NCBI GenBank assembly: GCA_905221605.1
Contig: CAJNDS010002265.1
Span: 401,001-465,000 of the forward strand
Direction: 5' to 3'
DNA: 64,000 nt
From: Symbiodinium natans
Taxonomy: Eukaryota; Sar; Dinophyceae; Suessiales; Symbiodiniaceae
Under the pieces are notes generated by a model. That model saw only the letters and a list, made by a program, of their open reading frames with translations, was not told the DNA's origin and did no database searches. Below, in pieces: positions 39,246 to 49,226 of the stretch. Position numbers and translations under genes: made by a program. The stretch's first letter is position 1. Each line of letters begins with the position of its first letter.

Positions 39246-39639
39246 TGCATTCAGGGGTAATTAGGCTGCTTCCTCCTTCCTCCCCTTTGGGGAAGCTTTC
39301 TCCCTTCTTGGCCTTGTTTCGGCCTCGGACTTTCCGGAGCGGAGGCTCCTTTCCGTTTCTCTAGGAAGCCTTCTCCTTTTCTTGCTTTTTGGTGTCTTGA
39401 CCCTTATCGCTCATGCGCGTGACCAAAGGACAGCCTTAAGAGATCTTGGCAGAGGGCACAGCACCAAGCCCAAAGCCAGGAAACGGAAACACGGGAACAC
39501 ACATTTCTGCAAGTGGTAGATTGTGCATCAGCCAGGGTTCGAGCCCTTGCTCCCCACCCTCGGTGTGTTGTTGTTAGAATTTGAACTCAACTCTTATCTC
39601 TACTTCTCCTCGCCCGGTCGACTCCTCGCTGAAATGCAG

Positions 39640-39830
39640 GGTGCCCAACCCCAGAGTGTGCCCGAGTGTGCCTGGAATCCCCAATCCCAGACTGTCCATA
39701 GAGTCCTGAACCCCAGAGTGTCCCTAGAGTGCCCAACCCCAGAGTGTCCCTGGAGTGCCCAATCGCAGATTGTCCCTAGAGTGCAAGTGTCTTAGGAGTG
39801 CGCCAACGCCAGAGTGCCCAACCCCAGAGC
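39640..39830 (+). repeat. Minisatellite, unit about 28-30 bp
   Basis: Six or so units with the phrase cccagagtgtccctagagtg and variants (gtgtccctggagtg, attgtccctagagtg). Unit lengths vary slightly. Confidence 0.8.
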
Positions 39831-39914
39831 ATCTCTACCCAGAGAGGCTGGGGATGTTCGAAGTAAAATAATCGGCTTTCTTTTTGGAGGGGTTCGAGGG
39901 TTGCCATGTTAGGT

Positions 39915-40638
39915 TGAGTACAACCTCGCGCAACCCACCCAAGCACGCACAACCACGGGCAACCACGCACAACCACACACAACCACACACAGTCGCACAC
40001 ACCCACACGACACACCACGCACAACCACGACACGCGTCACATGACACACCACACAGAACGCACGACACACGACGCACGGCACACAATGCACGGCACACGA
40101 TGCACGACGCACGACACACGACACACGCGACGAACGACGCACGATGCACGACGCACGACGCACGACACACGTCACACGACGTGCAACCTTAACATACCAC
40201 GGCACACGACACACGACACACGACGCACTACCACGACAAATGTACCACGACACACGACACACGATGCGCTACAACGACACATGACACACGACGCACAAAG
40301 ACGACACACGACACCCGACGCACAACCACGACACATGACACACGACACACGAAGCACGACGCACGAGACAACGCACACAACAGCGACAAACGACACACTG
40401 CGTACAACCGCGAGACGCGACACACTACACAACCGCCAGAACACATGAATGGCAACACACAACCACGACACGTGACACACCACGCACAACCAAAACAACC
40501 ACAACACAACAACGCACGACAACACAACAACACACAACATCACACAACAACACACAAACAACTCACTACAACACACAACCACACACGATGACACACAACA
40601 CCGCACAACAACACACAACAGCACACGCAGAAAAGCAC

Positions 40639-40675
<37 letters not shown>
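39915..40675 (+). repeat. AC-rich satellite-like block, about 760 bp
   Basis: Built from cacgacacacgac, cgacgcac and acaacac units in no fixed order, ending in a pure (CA)n run (about 40640-40671). T is scarce on the plus strand until the end, so the two strands are strongly asymmetric. No unit length is constant, which suggests expansion of a 5-6 bp core with much substitution. Confidence 0.92.
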
Positions 40676-40944
40676 CAAAACACCCTTACTGGTACCGTCG
40701 AAGAGGACCTACACCCTGAAAGCACAACCTCGGAAGCCGTAAGCCTGCCAGCTCGACGTCCTCAAGATCAACCCCAAAGCACCCGCAAGCTGGCCTGCCA
40801 GGTTCAGGCCGGCAAGGTGGTGCTGGTGTCCGCTCACGGCTGGAGACTCAAGGAATGTGCAAGAAAGCGGGAGGATTGAGGCTTCATGGTTTCGTGTGGT
40901 GTAGGGAGGTGAGGGCAGAGTGGTCTAGGGCCGTTCGGGCTTGA

Positions 40945-40967
40945 AGTCTTGGATGGGAGAACCCAAT
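40945..40967 (+). other. Short 5S rRNA-like fragment
   Basis: gtcttggatgggagaacc resembles the internal box C of eukaryotic 5S rRNA (ACTTGGATGGGAGACC) with a few differences. The rest of a 5S gene is absent. This may be a relic or chance. Confidence 0.25.
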
Positions 40968-41129
40968 GCCTCTGTCGTGGTCCCTTTCCGGCGCAGGTGT
41001 GGTAGGAGCTGGACCCAGTCCCTGCCTTGCTTGTTAACCCGGAGCCCATGCAAAACTGCAAAAGTGCAAACGCTCAGAATCGCATCGCACATTCTCAGCA
41101 ACGAAAAAAGCTTCAACTTCTAATGCAAG

Positions 41130-41429
41130 AAACTCGGAGTGGGTGTCGCTGTCGTGCCAAGCTTGGAGTCGGCCCCAAGCCCAGGCAACTCCTTGCGAGC
41201 CCTCTGCAAAGAGCTAGAGGGCTTGTCAGAAGAGAAGGCGTGGGGCAAGCGGACTATTCCTGCGCCTGTGGTGAGTTTCTTTTGCACTTGACTGTGCTGT
41301 AGAATGTGTGCTTTGCTTAAGGTTGTATCCATAGATCGGCTGACCGATCCCCGAAACAGCACAGTGCTTGATTTGGCAATTCGACAGCTCCTGAGACCTT
41401 GTCACGGTTGTCAGATCTTTCTGTCGTAG
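41130..41429 (+). CDS. Last two exons of a plus-strand gene
   Basis: Exon 41130-41270 follows atgcaag and ends GTG|gtgagt. It reads GVGVAVVPSLESAPSPGNSL, then CKELEGLSEEKAWGK. Exon 41322-41429 follows gcttaag and reads VVSIDRLTDPRNSTVLDLAI, then RQLLRPCHGCQIFLS and TAG. Both are phase 0 and join without a stop, giving 82 residues. Codon bias is strong. The 51-base intron is short but has good sites. The gene ends 120 bases from the stop of the converging minus-strand gene. The 5' part is missing. No family is recognised. Confidence 0.65.
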
Positions 41430-41548
41430 CATTTGAGTCGTTTCGACGCTCACCTAGCAAAACGGATTCGCGTGAAACAAGTCGGGAAGCTGTGGGAGAG
41501 CAGACCTCAGCCGGCGGCGTTGGGTTAATTCCAAATCCTGCAAATGCG

Positions 41549-42338
41549 TCACAGCTTCAACATTAGAAGGTCAACATGGACTCTGGATGCCCGTTGGGCT
41601 GCGCAGAAAGCCAAGTTGACAAAGCCACCCGTCGCTTGGGTGCAGAGCCGCAGTGGTGCTCAATGGACAATGGCCCGTGGGTGGCAGCGGAAGCAACGCA
41701 CACCATTCAGCGTGGGCCACGGTGAGGGTGGCTCCGCGATGTAGACAGTCAACGGCGCGTCTGTGAGTGAGAAGTTCATGGGGATAGAGCGGCGTAGTGA
41801 CAGCGAAGAGTCAGCAGTGAGATAAGGTTGCAGAAGGCCCAGAGCATGTTCGACTCTTGGGAGGGCTTGCCCGGCAGACAACCACAGTGGCTCGGAGGAA
41901 CGCCAAGGGCTCAATGAAATCGGAAATGACGTGTAACAAAGCAGGCCGGGCCCGAGACACCGTCTGGCAGTGGGCTGGAGGCTGGCTCTACGGAACCGTC
42001 GACCTTCCTCGGCAGCTGCGAGTGCTCCTTTGCTGCCGGCTCTGCGTCATGTGGTTTTAAAAACTTTCCCAGTTGCGGCGGCAAGTCTCTGCAGCCACAA
42101 GCATCCACAAGCTGAGCACAAACTTCAGCATGATGGCGCGGTTCGCCTCGCAGTCCAAGTGGGATCCGCGCCCCTCGTAGGTGTGAACGAGTAGGCCTCC
42201 TTCGAAGCCGCACGGCTCCGACATGCCTTGGCCCACACAAACAGAGTCTAAGAAGATGGGGTAGAGGAGCCCTGCGAATCGTCGTGTCGGCACCCCTGCG
42301 CAGCCGTCGGCTTCGCTGCCGCGAGCCGGTTGGAAAGA
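41549..42338 (-). CDS. Minus-strand gene, four exons, unknown protein
   Basis: In minus order: about 42338-42069 (after gaggcaag; GLLYPIFLDSVCVGQG, then SHLDCEANRAIMLKFVLSLW), 42003-41961 (after ccgaggaag; VDGSVEPASSPLPD; donor gtgtct), about 41897-41704 (SAGQALPRVEHALGLLQPYL, then MNFSLTDAPLTVYIAE; donor gtgtgc) and 41598-41549 (after ctgcgcag; QRASRVHVDLLMLKL, stop TGA). The last junction agrees in phase. The first donor would be GA (after TGG) to keep the frame, a type reported in dinoflagellates; otherwise the first exon stops at 42057. A plus ORF from ATG 41576 covers the same DNA and looks like a shadow. No family is recognised. Confidence 0.58.
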
Positions 42339-42818
42339 CACTTCTTGCCTCCATTTCTCCTACTAAAACATCCTATGGCCTAAGGATGCCTAAGGCCTAA
42401 GACCAGCACTGCCAGGCCATGGAGCTGGTCGTAGCGCCTGGAGTGCCTCTGGTCGTGGAGCGCCGTTCTCGGACATCCAGTCGCCCACATGGTTCGGCTT
42501 TGGGCTTTTAACGGGTTTGCACGGTTCGGAAAAGGCACTATGTGTTGGGGTTTAAGAGTGTTTTAAGGCATCAACGAAACAGCAAGCGTTGACTCCGTTG
42601 ACTGTGCTGCTGCCCTCTTGCCTGAACGATCTGCACTAAGCTCTGAATCCTTGCAGAACAGAAACATGCAAACCGAACGATAAAAAAAGGATGTATCGTG
42701 AGTAGTCGAGAACTGGCACCAGCTGTTTTATCCATTGACTGTGGGATGAGGGCAACAGGAAGACCTCAGGGTCCCCATCCTTGAGCCTCAGCAAACTGCC
42801 CTAAAGCTTCTGCCGCAG
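42339..42818. other. No gene seen
   Basis: 480 bases between divergent genes. If the minus-strand gene starts near 42340 and the plus-strand one just after 42800, this could be a shared upstream region, but first exons are not established. Confidence 0.35.
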
Positions 42819-43253
42819 TAACGTGAGGGAAGCAAACCACCGGAAACATTGGTTCATCCAAGATGCCCAGCGCTTGCGCCTCTCTATCATTGAGCGACTT
42901 CTCTCTGTACTGTCAACCTCAACAAGCAGTTCAGTCCATGCCAGAAGCTCGTCTGGGGAGCCCAGGTTGTCTGACAGCTTGGAGTTTGTCCAGCGCTGGC
43001 CCCGGCCCGTCTTTGAGGGTAGATACGTTCGTTCAGAGCAGAAAATCTTCCTAAATGTTTGCCCAGATGTCTCTTAGGCAATGCAATTTCACGCCTGCCA
43101 GTTTCGTAAGGCGGTGCATGTTCTCTCTAGAAGAAAATCTGATACCCGGAAAGGCCACAGCCCGCTAAGGGGAAATGAAGGTACAACGTTGGAGAGCATA
43201 GACGCGCATAGACATTCACAGCCAACCTGCTGGACCGCCTGCGACCAATTTAG
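42819..43253 (+). CDS. Plus-strand gene, three phase-consistent exons
   Basis: Exon 42819-43068 (after gccgcag) reads REANHRKHWFIQDAQRLRL, SIIERLLSVLSTSTSS and SLEFVQRWPRPVFEGRYV. Then 43102-43180 (after cctgccag; FRKAVHVLSRRKSDTRKG; donor gtacaa) and 43222-43253 (after attcacag; NLLDRLRPI, stop TAG). All phases agree, but the first intron would be only 33 bases (gtctct...gccag); otherwise exon 1 simply ends at TAG 43075-43077. Codon bias is strong in exon 1. The product is basic. No family is recognised. Confidence 0.58.
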
Positions 43254-44211
43254 CCGGAAGTGGGTGACTTTGATTAGCTCTGATATGGCAGTTCCGGCCG
43301 TACCTTCTCAACGCATGGAGGAGTCACCGTTCGCCTGATGTTATGATTCCAGAATGTCGAGGGTGGCAGTCAGGGTTTGCATCCTCAATGTGGCGCTATG
43401 TTGGCGCTACATGTGAGCCGGCACGCCGTCGTAGACTTGTCCGCCAAACGATGTCCCCTAAACCTTGAAGATGGAGCAAGATGAAGATACAGCTTCTGCC
43501 CCGAACAAGGCTTGATCAGGGGGAATGTGAACAAGACTCAACACGAGACCCATCAGACCCGCATGCAATGCACGGATGAACTCAGGAAGTACTACCTGAT
43601 GGACGAGAGCACGGCAGTGGCCTTAGCCTAGCCTTTGATTTTTTTTGACACTTCCCCGAGCCTGGAATGTACGAGAATGCTGCTTCTTCAGCTTGCTTTA
43701 CAGGCGTACAGATTCCAGATACTCGCACAGCATCCCTGATGCTCAGCCCCAGACGAGGTCAAAGCACGCTTGGACCAGGCAGCCAACAACGAAGACTGAG
43801 TAGAAAAGCTTCGGCAGAGGTCTGATGTTGTGGGGTCTCAGGACAGGACGGCCTTAACAAAACGGCAATAAGGAGCGTGTAGCAGCTCTTGGAGGGGGAG
43901 TAGCAGCTAAATGGCGGGAACACAGGACTCCTTCAAAGCAAGCAGGGTCCGATCTGGTTTGCTGCCCGGCTCTTGTGCTTAAAGGCCAGGGCTGGTAGCA
44001 ACTTAGTAGATGCAAAGGCACTGTTTCACGGCATGAGTGACACCTGTGACTGCTCTGACGCCGCCGCGAAACTGTGCTTAGTGGGGATGCGTTCGAGATA
44101 TGGTTGGCCACGAATAGGATCACCCATGATTTTTCATGTTTTCAGGACCTCCCCGAGTCGGGGCTCAATCCAAAAGCGTCTAGTTCCATTGACTGAGCGA
44201 GGTTGGCGCCA
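43254..44211. other. No convincing gene
   Basis: About 960 bases. Short open pieces exist (for example 43254-43338 plus, WVTLISSDMAVPAVPSQ) but no splice evidence supports them. Confidence 0.4.
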
Positions 44212-45015
44212 CTAGCGTGCGGTATCCTGATTCATGTGCGAAATATTGTGATGACTCAGATATGACACACATGCATGATGCTGACATGGCTGGTGAGGCC
44301 TTTCCAGGCTCTGGAAGCTGGTTCCAGATGTATACACACACACAGAGCATTGATAGGTTCTGCTTTCCGCACCATTAGCAGCCAAGACGCAAGTGTGCAC
44401 GCGCGCGTGCGGGCGCGCACGCACACCTGCATGGACACGGGTGCGTGCGCACGGACACGTGCACACGCACAATGTACGCGCACAAACAAGGCGCTCCATG
44501 GTCCCACAGTTTGTTGGTGAGGGTTGAAGACGTTCGCACAAACTTGCATGACTTTTCTCAAACCGACGATGTTGCAATATCCCGCTTCGCCAGATGTTGG
44601 GTGAAACATGGAAGGCATTCACCAGCAGCATGTCGGTCAATTCCTCCAAGGCTTGCAGTGCTACTGTGCAGGGGTTCAACTCATCAGCGTGCATGCGTGC
44701 TTGTGCGTGCCTGTCGAGTCCACTCCCAAAGACTTGCTCCCGCATGTTGGAATCAACGATTCCGGACTCATGCGCAATTTTCGGCTCGAGTGGGATCTTA
44801 GAGATTCCGATGTTGAAGGCCGGGCGCCATGCGAAGGGTTTTGGTACGTTTTGGAAGCGCGAGGCCACAAGCAAACCTTCGACTCGGGATCCCGCCAGCA
44901 CGAAGATTGTGTCCTGAAGCTTATGCCTGATTCTAGTCGAGGTGGGCATTCCGAAGAGCCTCCTGTAAAGAAGCAAGACACCAATATGATCGCGATTCCT
45001 GGAGGAACAAAACAT
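44212..45015 (-). CDS. Long minus-strand ORF, 267 codons; N-terminal 160 look real
   Basis: The minus frame from ATG 45015 reads IRHKLQDTIFVLAGSRVEGL, KPFAWRPAFNIGISKIPLEP and ALQALEELTDMLLVNAFHV, with C-ending Ile/Phe/Asn codons typical of coding DNA here. From about 44500 down it becomes Cys/Arg/His/Val-rich where it crosses a CA/CG alternating tract, so the coding part probably ends near 44540 at an unseen donor. The plus strand has a 156-codon ORF over 44608-45078 that also looks protein-like (NFRLEWDLRDSDVEGRAP); I favour minus on codon bias but cannot exclude plus. No family is recognised. Confidence 0.5.
   Translation of the reverse strand: MFCSSRNRDHIGVLLLYRRLFGMPTSTRIRHKLQDTIFVLAGSRVEGLLVASRFQNVPKPFAWRPAFNIGISKIPLEPKIAHESGIVDSNMREQVFGSGLDRHAQARMHADELNPCTVALQALEELTDMLLVNAFHVSPNIWRSGILQHRRFEKSHASLCERLQPSPTNCGTMERLVCARTLCVCTCPCARTRVHAGVRARPHARVHTCVLAANGAESRTYQCSVCVYTSGTSFQSLERPHQPCQHHACVSYLSHHNISHMNQDTAR
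44395..44490. repeat. Alternating purine-pyrimidine tract (CA/CG/TG)
   Basis: Long runs of gcgcgcgtgcgggcgcgc and cacgcacac type sequence. Such alternation favours left-handed DNA. The plus side is CA-rich, and there is a short (CA) run at 44334-44343. Confidence 0.75.
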
Positions 45016-47660
45016 GTTCCCGTCATGCGCAGGACCTTCTCAGCACCTCGCTCTACCCGAAAGACACCAACCCTTTAGGGGCCTCAGGCAATAGGGTTCC
45101 ACATGCTATGAGATACTGCTCGGAAACGGTTCATAGTAGCTCAACCAACTCCAAACTTGGGTATCAGGACCCCTGGCCCTTGCGCAGTGCGATGCTAAGC
45201 CCTGCTTCGTAAAACCGATTCCAGGTTTCGTCTTCAAGTAACAGAATCTAACGGAATCCTTGGGCTAAATCTCCAGTTTTCAGATGCTCCAAACAAGCTT
45301 CACAGACCTTCGTGGGGAACCTGGGAATCTCCTCTGAACCACCTCATTCACCTCGTTGCTTCAAGCCTGGGTTGATGGAGTGGTAATGGCTCGGGATGCT
45401 GTGCCGGTGTAGTCTTAAAGCTCGAAAGGTTGATTCCTCATGCTCACATCCGCCAGGGCTAGGATGGGCTGCGGAATCTCACAGCGCGGGCCAACGGTGG
45501 TTGAGGTGAGGGCTTCTGTGCTGGGCTGTGACAGTTTTGGAATATGGGTCGATGGGGTCAGCTTAGGCCCCCACCGCTTAAGCCCTTGTGATTGTGCACG
45601 GAGTTGAGAGCCACCGACGACACATCTGGCAACTACAGTAGGGCTTAGTGTTCAGGAATCCCACCTGCGGTCCTGTGCTTCGTACCCCCAAGCCAGAAAG
45701 GCGCAATACGCAAAGCCTCTTCATGGCATGTCGATGTGAATCTTTCACGCCAAAATCCTGACCCTAAAATGTCGCGGACAGGGGTGGCGATGGTGCGGGG
45801 TTGAGAGTACAGAACTTGTACTTGTTGATGGAGTGTGAGTCTCATTCCGAGCTCTGAAATGTCTGTTGAGACTTTTGTCTCTTGTCAAGACTCTTCCTCA
45901 GCATGCGTTCTGCTTTGATTTGTTTTTTTTGGTTTGGTCGTGGTTGGTTCTTGAGGCGGTTCTTGCGGAGGTGCATGCTTGGTTTGTTCTCAGGTTCTCG
46001 GCTCTCAAGAGCTTCAGCTCGTAGGATTTTGGCACTCCGGGTCCATTCCGAGTGTTTACTTTATGTCTTGATGAAGCCTAGAGGGGGTTTGAGGCTTCAG
46101 CCGCGCTTAGGTTGTTCCGACTTTGCAAGTCGCTCTCGGGTTATATTTATAGTTAGGCCCAACGAAATATTCAGCGTCTAAGAACTGGCAAGCAGTGCTG
46201 TGGTGATAAGTCAGTGATGATGTAGCCTGCCTGTGCCACCGCAGTAGCATGAATCTGGCAAAGTAGCTTGCAAGATTCAACGCGGTAGAACTCGAAGTGT
46301 AAGACCGAAGCCTACTTGGCTCGGTGCAGGTCCACCGACCGCTGGCACATCGCCAGAGACCACCCGCCCCGGCCGGGGTGTGCTCGATTGCTGCGTGCTT
46401 CAGGGTGTCAGAGTTTGGGGTTAGAGACCAGGACTAGAGACTTTGCAGGTCTCGGGTCTCAGCTTTAGCGGGCTCAGGTTTCAGCAGGCTGTGAAGGGCA
46501 CCTGTAAGGTAGCATTTGTTGCCTTTACTCAATGTCGGTGGTGGTGCACCAGAACTGGTAAGGCTTCCCTTTGCTTTCTTAACGCTTTTTGTTGACGGTT
46601 GGCTGAGTGGATTTGAAGCTGAGAGTTTGGGGCTTCTACGACGATAGCTTGATTGGTTGAGCCGCGAGCCCCAAAATCTTCAACGCTACCTAATGTCAGG
46701 AATCCTAGCTCTACAAACCTCGTGCCCGGAAATTTAGAAAGCCCGAAGGATAACCCTATTGCAAGTTTTGACGGTTAGGGCTGGAGGTTTCGAGGGTTTC
46801 GAGTTTGCCCAAACTCGCCAAGTCCTCCATCCATTTCCTTCAAATTTGGCGTAAGCCTCAGCCGTTAACCCTCAACCCTCAGCCCTCAACCCTCAACCCT
46901 CAACCTTAAACCCTAAACCCTAACCCCTAAACCCCTAACCCCTAACCCCTAACCCCTAAACCCTAAACCCTAAACCCTAAACCCTAAACCCTAAACCCTA
47001 AACCCTAAGCTCTCTGTCTTCACGCCAGGCCGCCGCCCAAGCCTCGCAGCGAGCGCAGCCCGATGAGGCCGCAAGGGTTGAGTTGCACGGGTTACAGGGG
47101 GCAGGTGTAACCACTGCTGGGGCGGAGACTGAGGCCACCAAGCCCCCGAGCCCCTGAATCTCCAAGCCCTCAAGACTCCCCTAAGACCCCCCTGAGTGAG
47201 CTTGTTGAATGAGCACTTCTCGCAGGTGCCCATGCCACGGCGAAGCCACGGCTCGAGGTGGGGGGGGGGGTGGATCAGGTTAGAGTCTTGGAGTCTTAGA
47301 GTCTTGGAGGTCAAGCTTTTTTAGGTCTTATTGACTACCTAGGCTGGGCGAAAAGAAAAACGCACCTTCGTCGGAGCTTGGTGTGGCCGGGTTTCGGCCG
47401 AAAACATGAATGTCTTCAGGCCTTGAACGCGAGGCGCATGTCAGCGGTTGACCTGGCTACTAGTTGGATATCACTCCATAGAAGTTTTTCAACCTATCGA
47501 AATATTCGCGTGCGCGCTAAGCACAGGTCGAACTCAGTTCAACTTGATGTGCAGACCTCACGTGCAGGTTCAGGGCAAAAATGCCCTGAACCCTCTATGC
47601 TGAAATCCTATAAAAAGTTGCGGGGACTGCAGCCCAAATTCCAACCAAGCCTCAACAGCG
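45016..47660. other. 2.6 kb without a convincing gene; contains telomere-type array
   Basis: No exon could be supported. A 99-codon plus ORF at 45882-46181 is Arg/Phe-rich and lacks bias. The CCCTAAA array at 46880-47007 and a G run at 47260-47269 are the main features. A weak open segment near 47378-47716 (APVNGRWDWDFVQIP at its end) may be an exon edge. Confidence 0.5.
46880..47007 (-). repeat. Interstitial telomeric repeat, (CCCTAAA)n
   Basis: The plus strand runs from ccctcaaccctcaaccc into ccctaacccctaaacccctaa and then about nine perfect ccctaaa units, ending at gctctctg. The left half is variant and the right half perfect. This is TTTAGGG on the minus strand, the usual plant and dinoflagellate telomere unit, here far from any window end. 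Confidence 0.95.
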
Positions 47661-48141
47661 CAGGTTGGGCTCCGGTGAACGGCAGGTGGGACTGGGACTT
47701 TGTGCAGATCCCATGATTGTGGTTGCGCAACGAGCAAAGCAACGCCGAAGTCATCATGGGAGTGTGGAGGCGGTGCGGTTCCAGCCCACTTTGCGTCAGG
47801 TGATTCGTTTCGGCGCGCGGAGGTTTCTCGTGGGCGACTCCATCACTAGCCGGGTGCCGCAGAACATTCAGGAGAGGGGCACTGTTCAAAGCATGCTCAA
47901 GTTCGCTGCTCCATGTACCAGGTTTGCCTTTGAGGTGCCGGGGTCCGGTGCTTGGGGGTGTGACAGCAGCCTGTTTGGAAGCAAAATCGTGGCGCAGGGG
48001 CATTGGGTCTGTGGCTGGATGCAAATGCAGATTTCAAAAGGGGCTTGCTCGTGTTACATGCTAGTGTTTGTTACCACGACTTTTGCTGGCATTTCCCCTG
48101 GTGCTGCTACTGAAACTCGTCCTCGTCCGTTGGTGCTTTGA
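47661..48141 (+). CDS. Plus-strand coding segment, about 158 codons
   Basis: Open from just after caacagcgcag to TGA. It reads GERQVGLGLCADPMIVVAQR, VEAVRFQPTLRQVIRFGARR, FLVGDSITSRVPQNIQERGT and FAFEVPGSGAWGCDSSLFGS. Third-position G/C is about two-thirds over the central part. Internal cag|G sites (47796, 47921) could be true acceptors, so introns may be hidden. The minus strand is also open for long stretches but with Pro/His/Arg-rich, shadow-like composition. No family is recognised. Confidence 0.52.
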
Positions 48142-48162
48142 GCATCCGCGTCGGCTGGAATT

Positions 48163-48423
48163 GTGCGGCGTGGAATCCGAAACGCTGACGTCGCTAGCGC
48201 GTTGGCAGTTTGCCGGAAGCATGCCGTGAGCATCGGCAGCTCCAGGCCTTGGCATGAGTGGTGCATTTGGTCGAGGGTCGCTCGTCTCAGACTTAGCCAG
48301 CCGCTCGATCTCAAGTGCACTGGGTGTCATCGCCTCTTTGGTACTGGCAGGACCACGCGTTCTGCTTTGAGTGCGGCATTTTCTTCTACGCGGGGAATGG
48401 GCCGCTTGGACACACAAGCCTAA
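48163..48423 (+). CDS. Candidate plus-strand coding segment, frame uncertain
   Basis: Two plus frames are coding-like here. One (87 codons to TAA 48423) reads RRGIRNADVASALAVCRKHA and has LKCTGCHRLFGTG. The other, after gcatcggcag at 48239, reads GMSGAFGRGSLVSDLASRSI and SSALGVIASLVLAGPRVLL to TGA 48370. A splice junction between frames is likely. No family is recognised. Confidence 0.4.
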   Translation: MRRGIRNADVASALAVCRKHAVSIGSSRPWHEWCIWSRVARLRLSQPLDLKCTGCHRLFGTGRTTRSALSAAFSSTRGMGRLDTQA

Positions 48424-49226
48424 CAACCAGCATGCAGTTCCTCTGATGTTCTTTCCAGGCTTTTTATCCGGCATGTTCTTTTTGTTCCCTCTGACAGGCC
48501 CCGTGCCCAGAGCCCCACGACCCCAAAGTCAAAACCCCGAAGTGCTTAGCTTTTCGCTCCAGCAGCAATAGTTCTGAACCCAAGGTTGCAACCCCAAGCA
48601 GCAGTGAACCTTCAACTCTTCGACTACAAAAGACCGTGTTAGTTCAGGGTTAAGTGTTTTTAGTCTTTGTCTGTCTTCTAGTTTAGGGCTGGAGGGGTTA
48701 TAGTTTCGGGATGCAGAGGTCTTCGTGGGTTTTGGTTAGGAGTGGTTCGAATTGTGCCATGAACTTGTTTACAGCTCGTCGTCCAGCCCACCCCTGCCTG
48801 CAAAAGGTCTTGCCGGTAAGAGTCGCGGAACCTGTAAAGCCCCAGCAGTAAAGCTAAAGCAGCCCAAGAAAGCCCTCCAACCGACCAATTGTCCATTCCC
48901 CACCGTAAGCGAGACTGAAACCCAAAGAGCAATGACGCTCAGGCAAGTGCCGCAATGTTCCCAGTGTGGTAGCTCTTTCGTCCAGTTCCTCCGCGCGGCG
49001 CAGGTGACTGAGTGCAATGGGTCTACAGCTTTGGAATGCCCGAGCCCTCAACCCACCCAGAAACCCTTGAGACACTCAAAAGCCCGCAAAAATGTGACAC
49101 ACACTCCGGTGTTTCGCTCGCTTCGCTCGCCAGCTGGATTGGCAGGGATCTCGATGGGTTTTCAAGATAGTGCACACAGTTTCTTTGCATTAAGCTTGCA
49201 GGCAGTCTGACTGCCTCATACAGAGC
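48424..49226. other. No gene called; weak ORF only
   Basis: A 152-codon plus ORF (48752-49210) and a minus ORF overlap; the plus one includes VPQCSQCGSSFVQFLRAAQ but codon bias is modest. Left uncalled. Confidence 0.35.

Larger units (their letters stand above)
39246..41129. other. Repeat-dominated, no gene
   Basis: Contains a minisatellite (39640-39830), an AC-rich satellite-like block (39915-40675) and a possible 5S-like fragment near 40945. ORFs on either strand in 39900-40680 are repeat artefacts. Confidence 0.7.

Noticed and set aside
39505-39560. T-arm-like cagggttcgagcccttg with a ggtaga word upstream
   Set aside because: A T-loop-like hairpin exists, but no anticodon or acceptor stem can form at the right spacing.
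39776-40725. Several ORFs over 100 codons rich in His/Thr/Arg or Cys/Val
   Set aside because: Products of the AC-rich satellite-like block.
41576-41721. Plus-strand exon-like ORF starting MDSGCPLGC with a gtgagg donor
   Set aside because: Codon bias looked good at first, but it covers the intron and exon of a minus-strand gene whose last junction agrees in phase and which continues for three exons; the plus frame has no partner.
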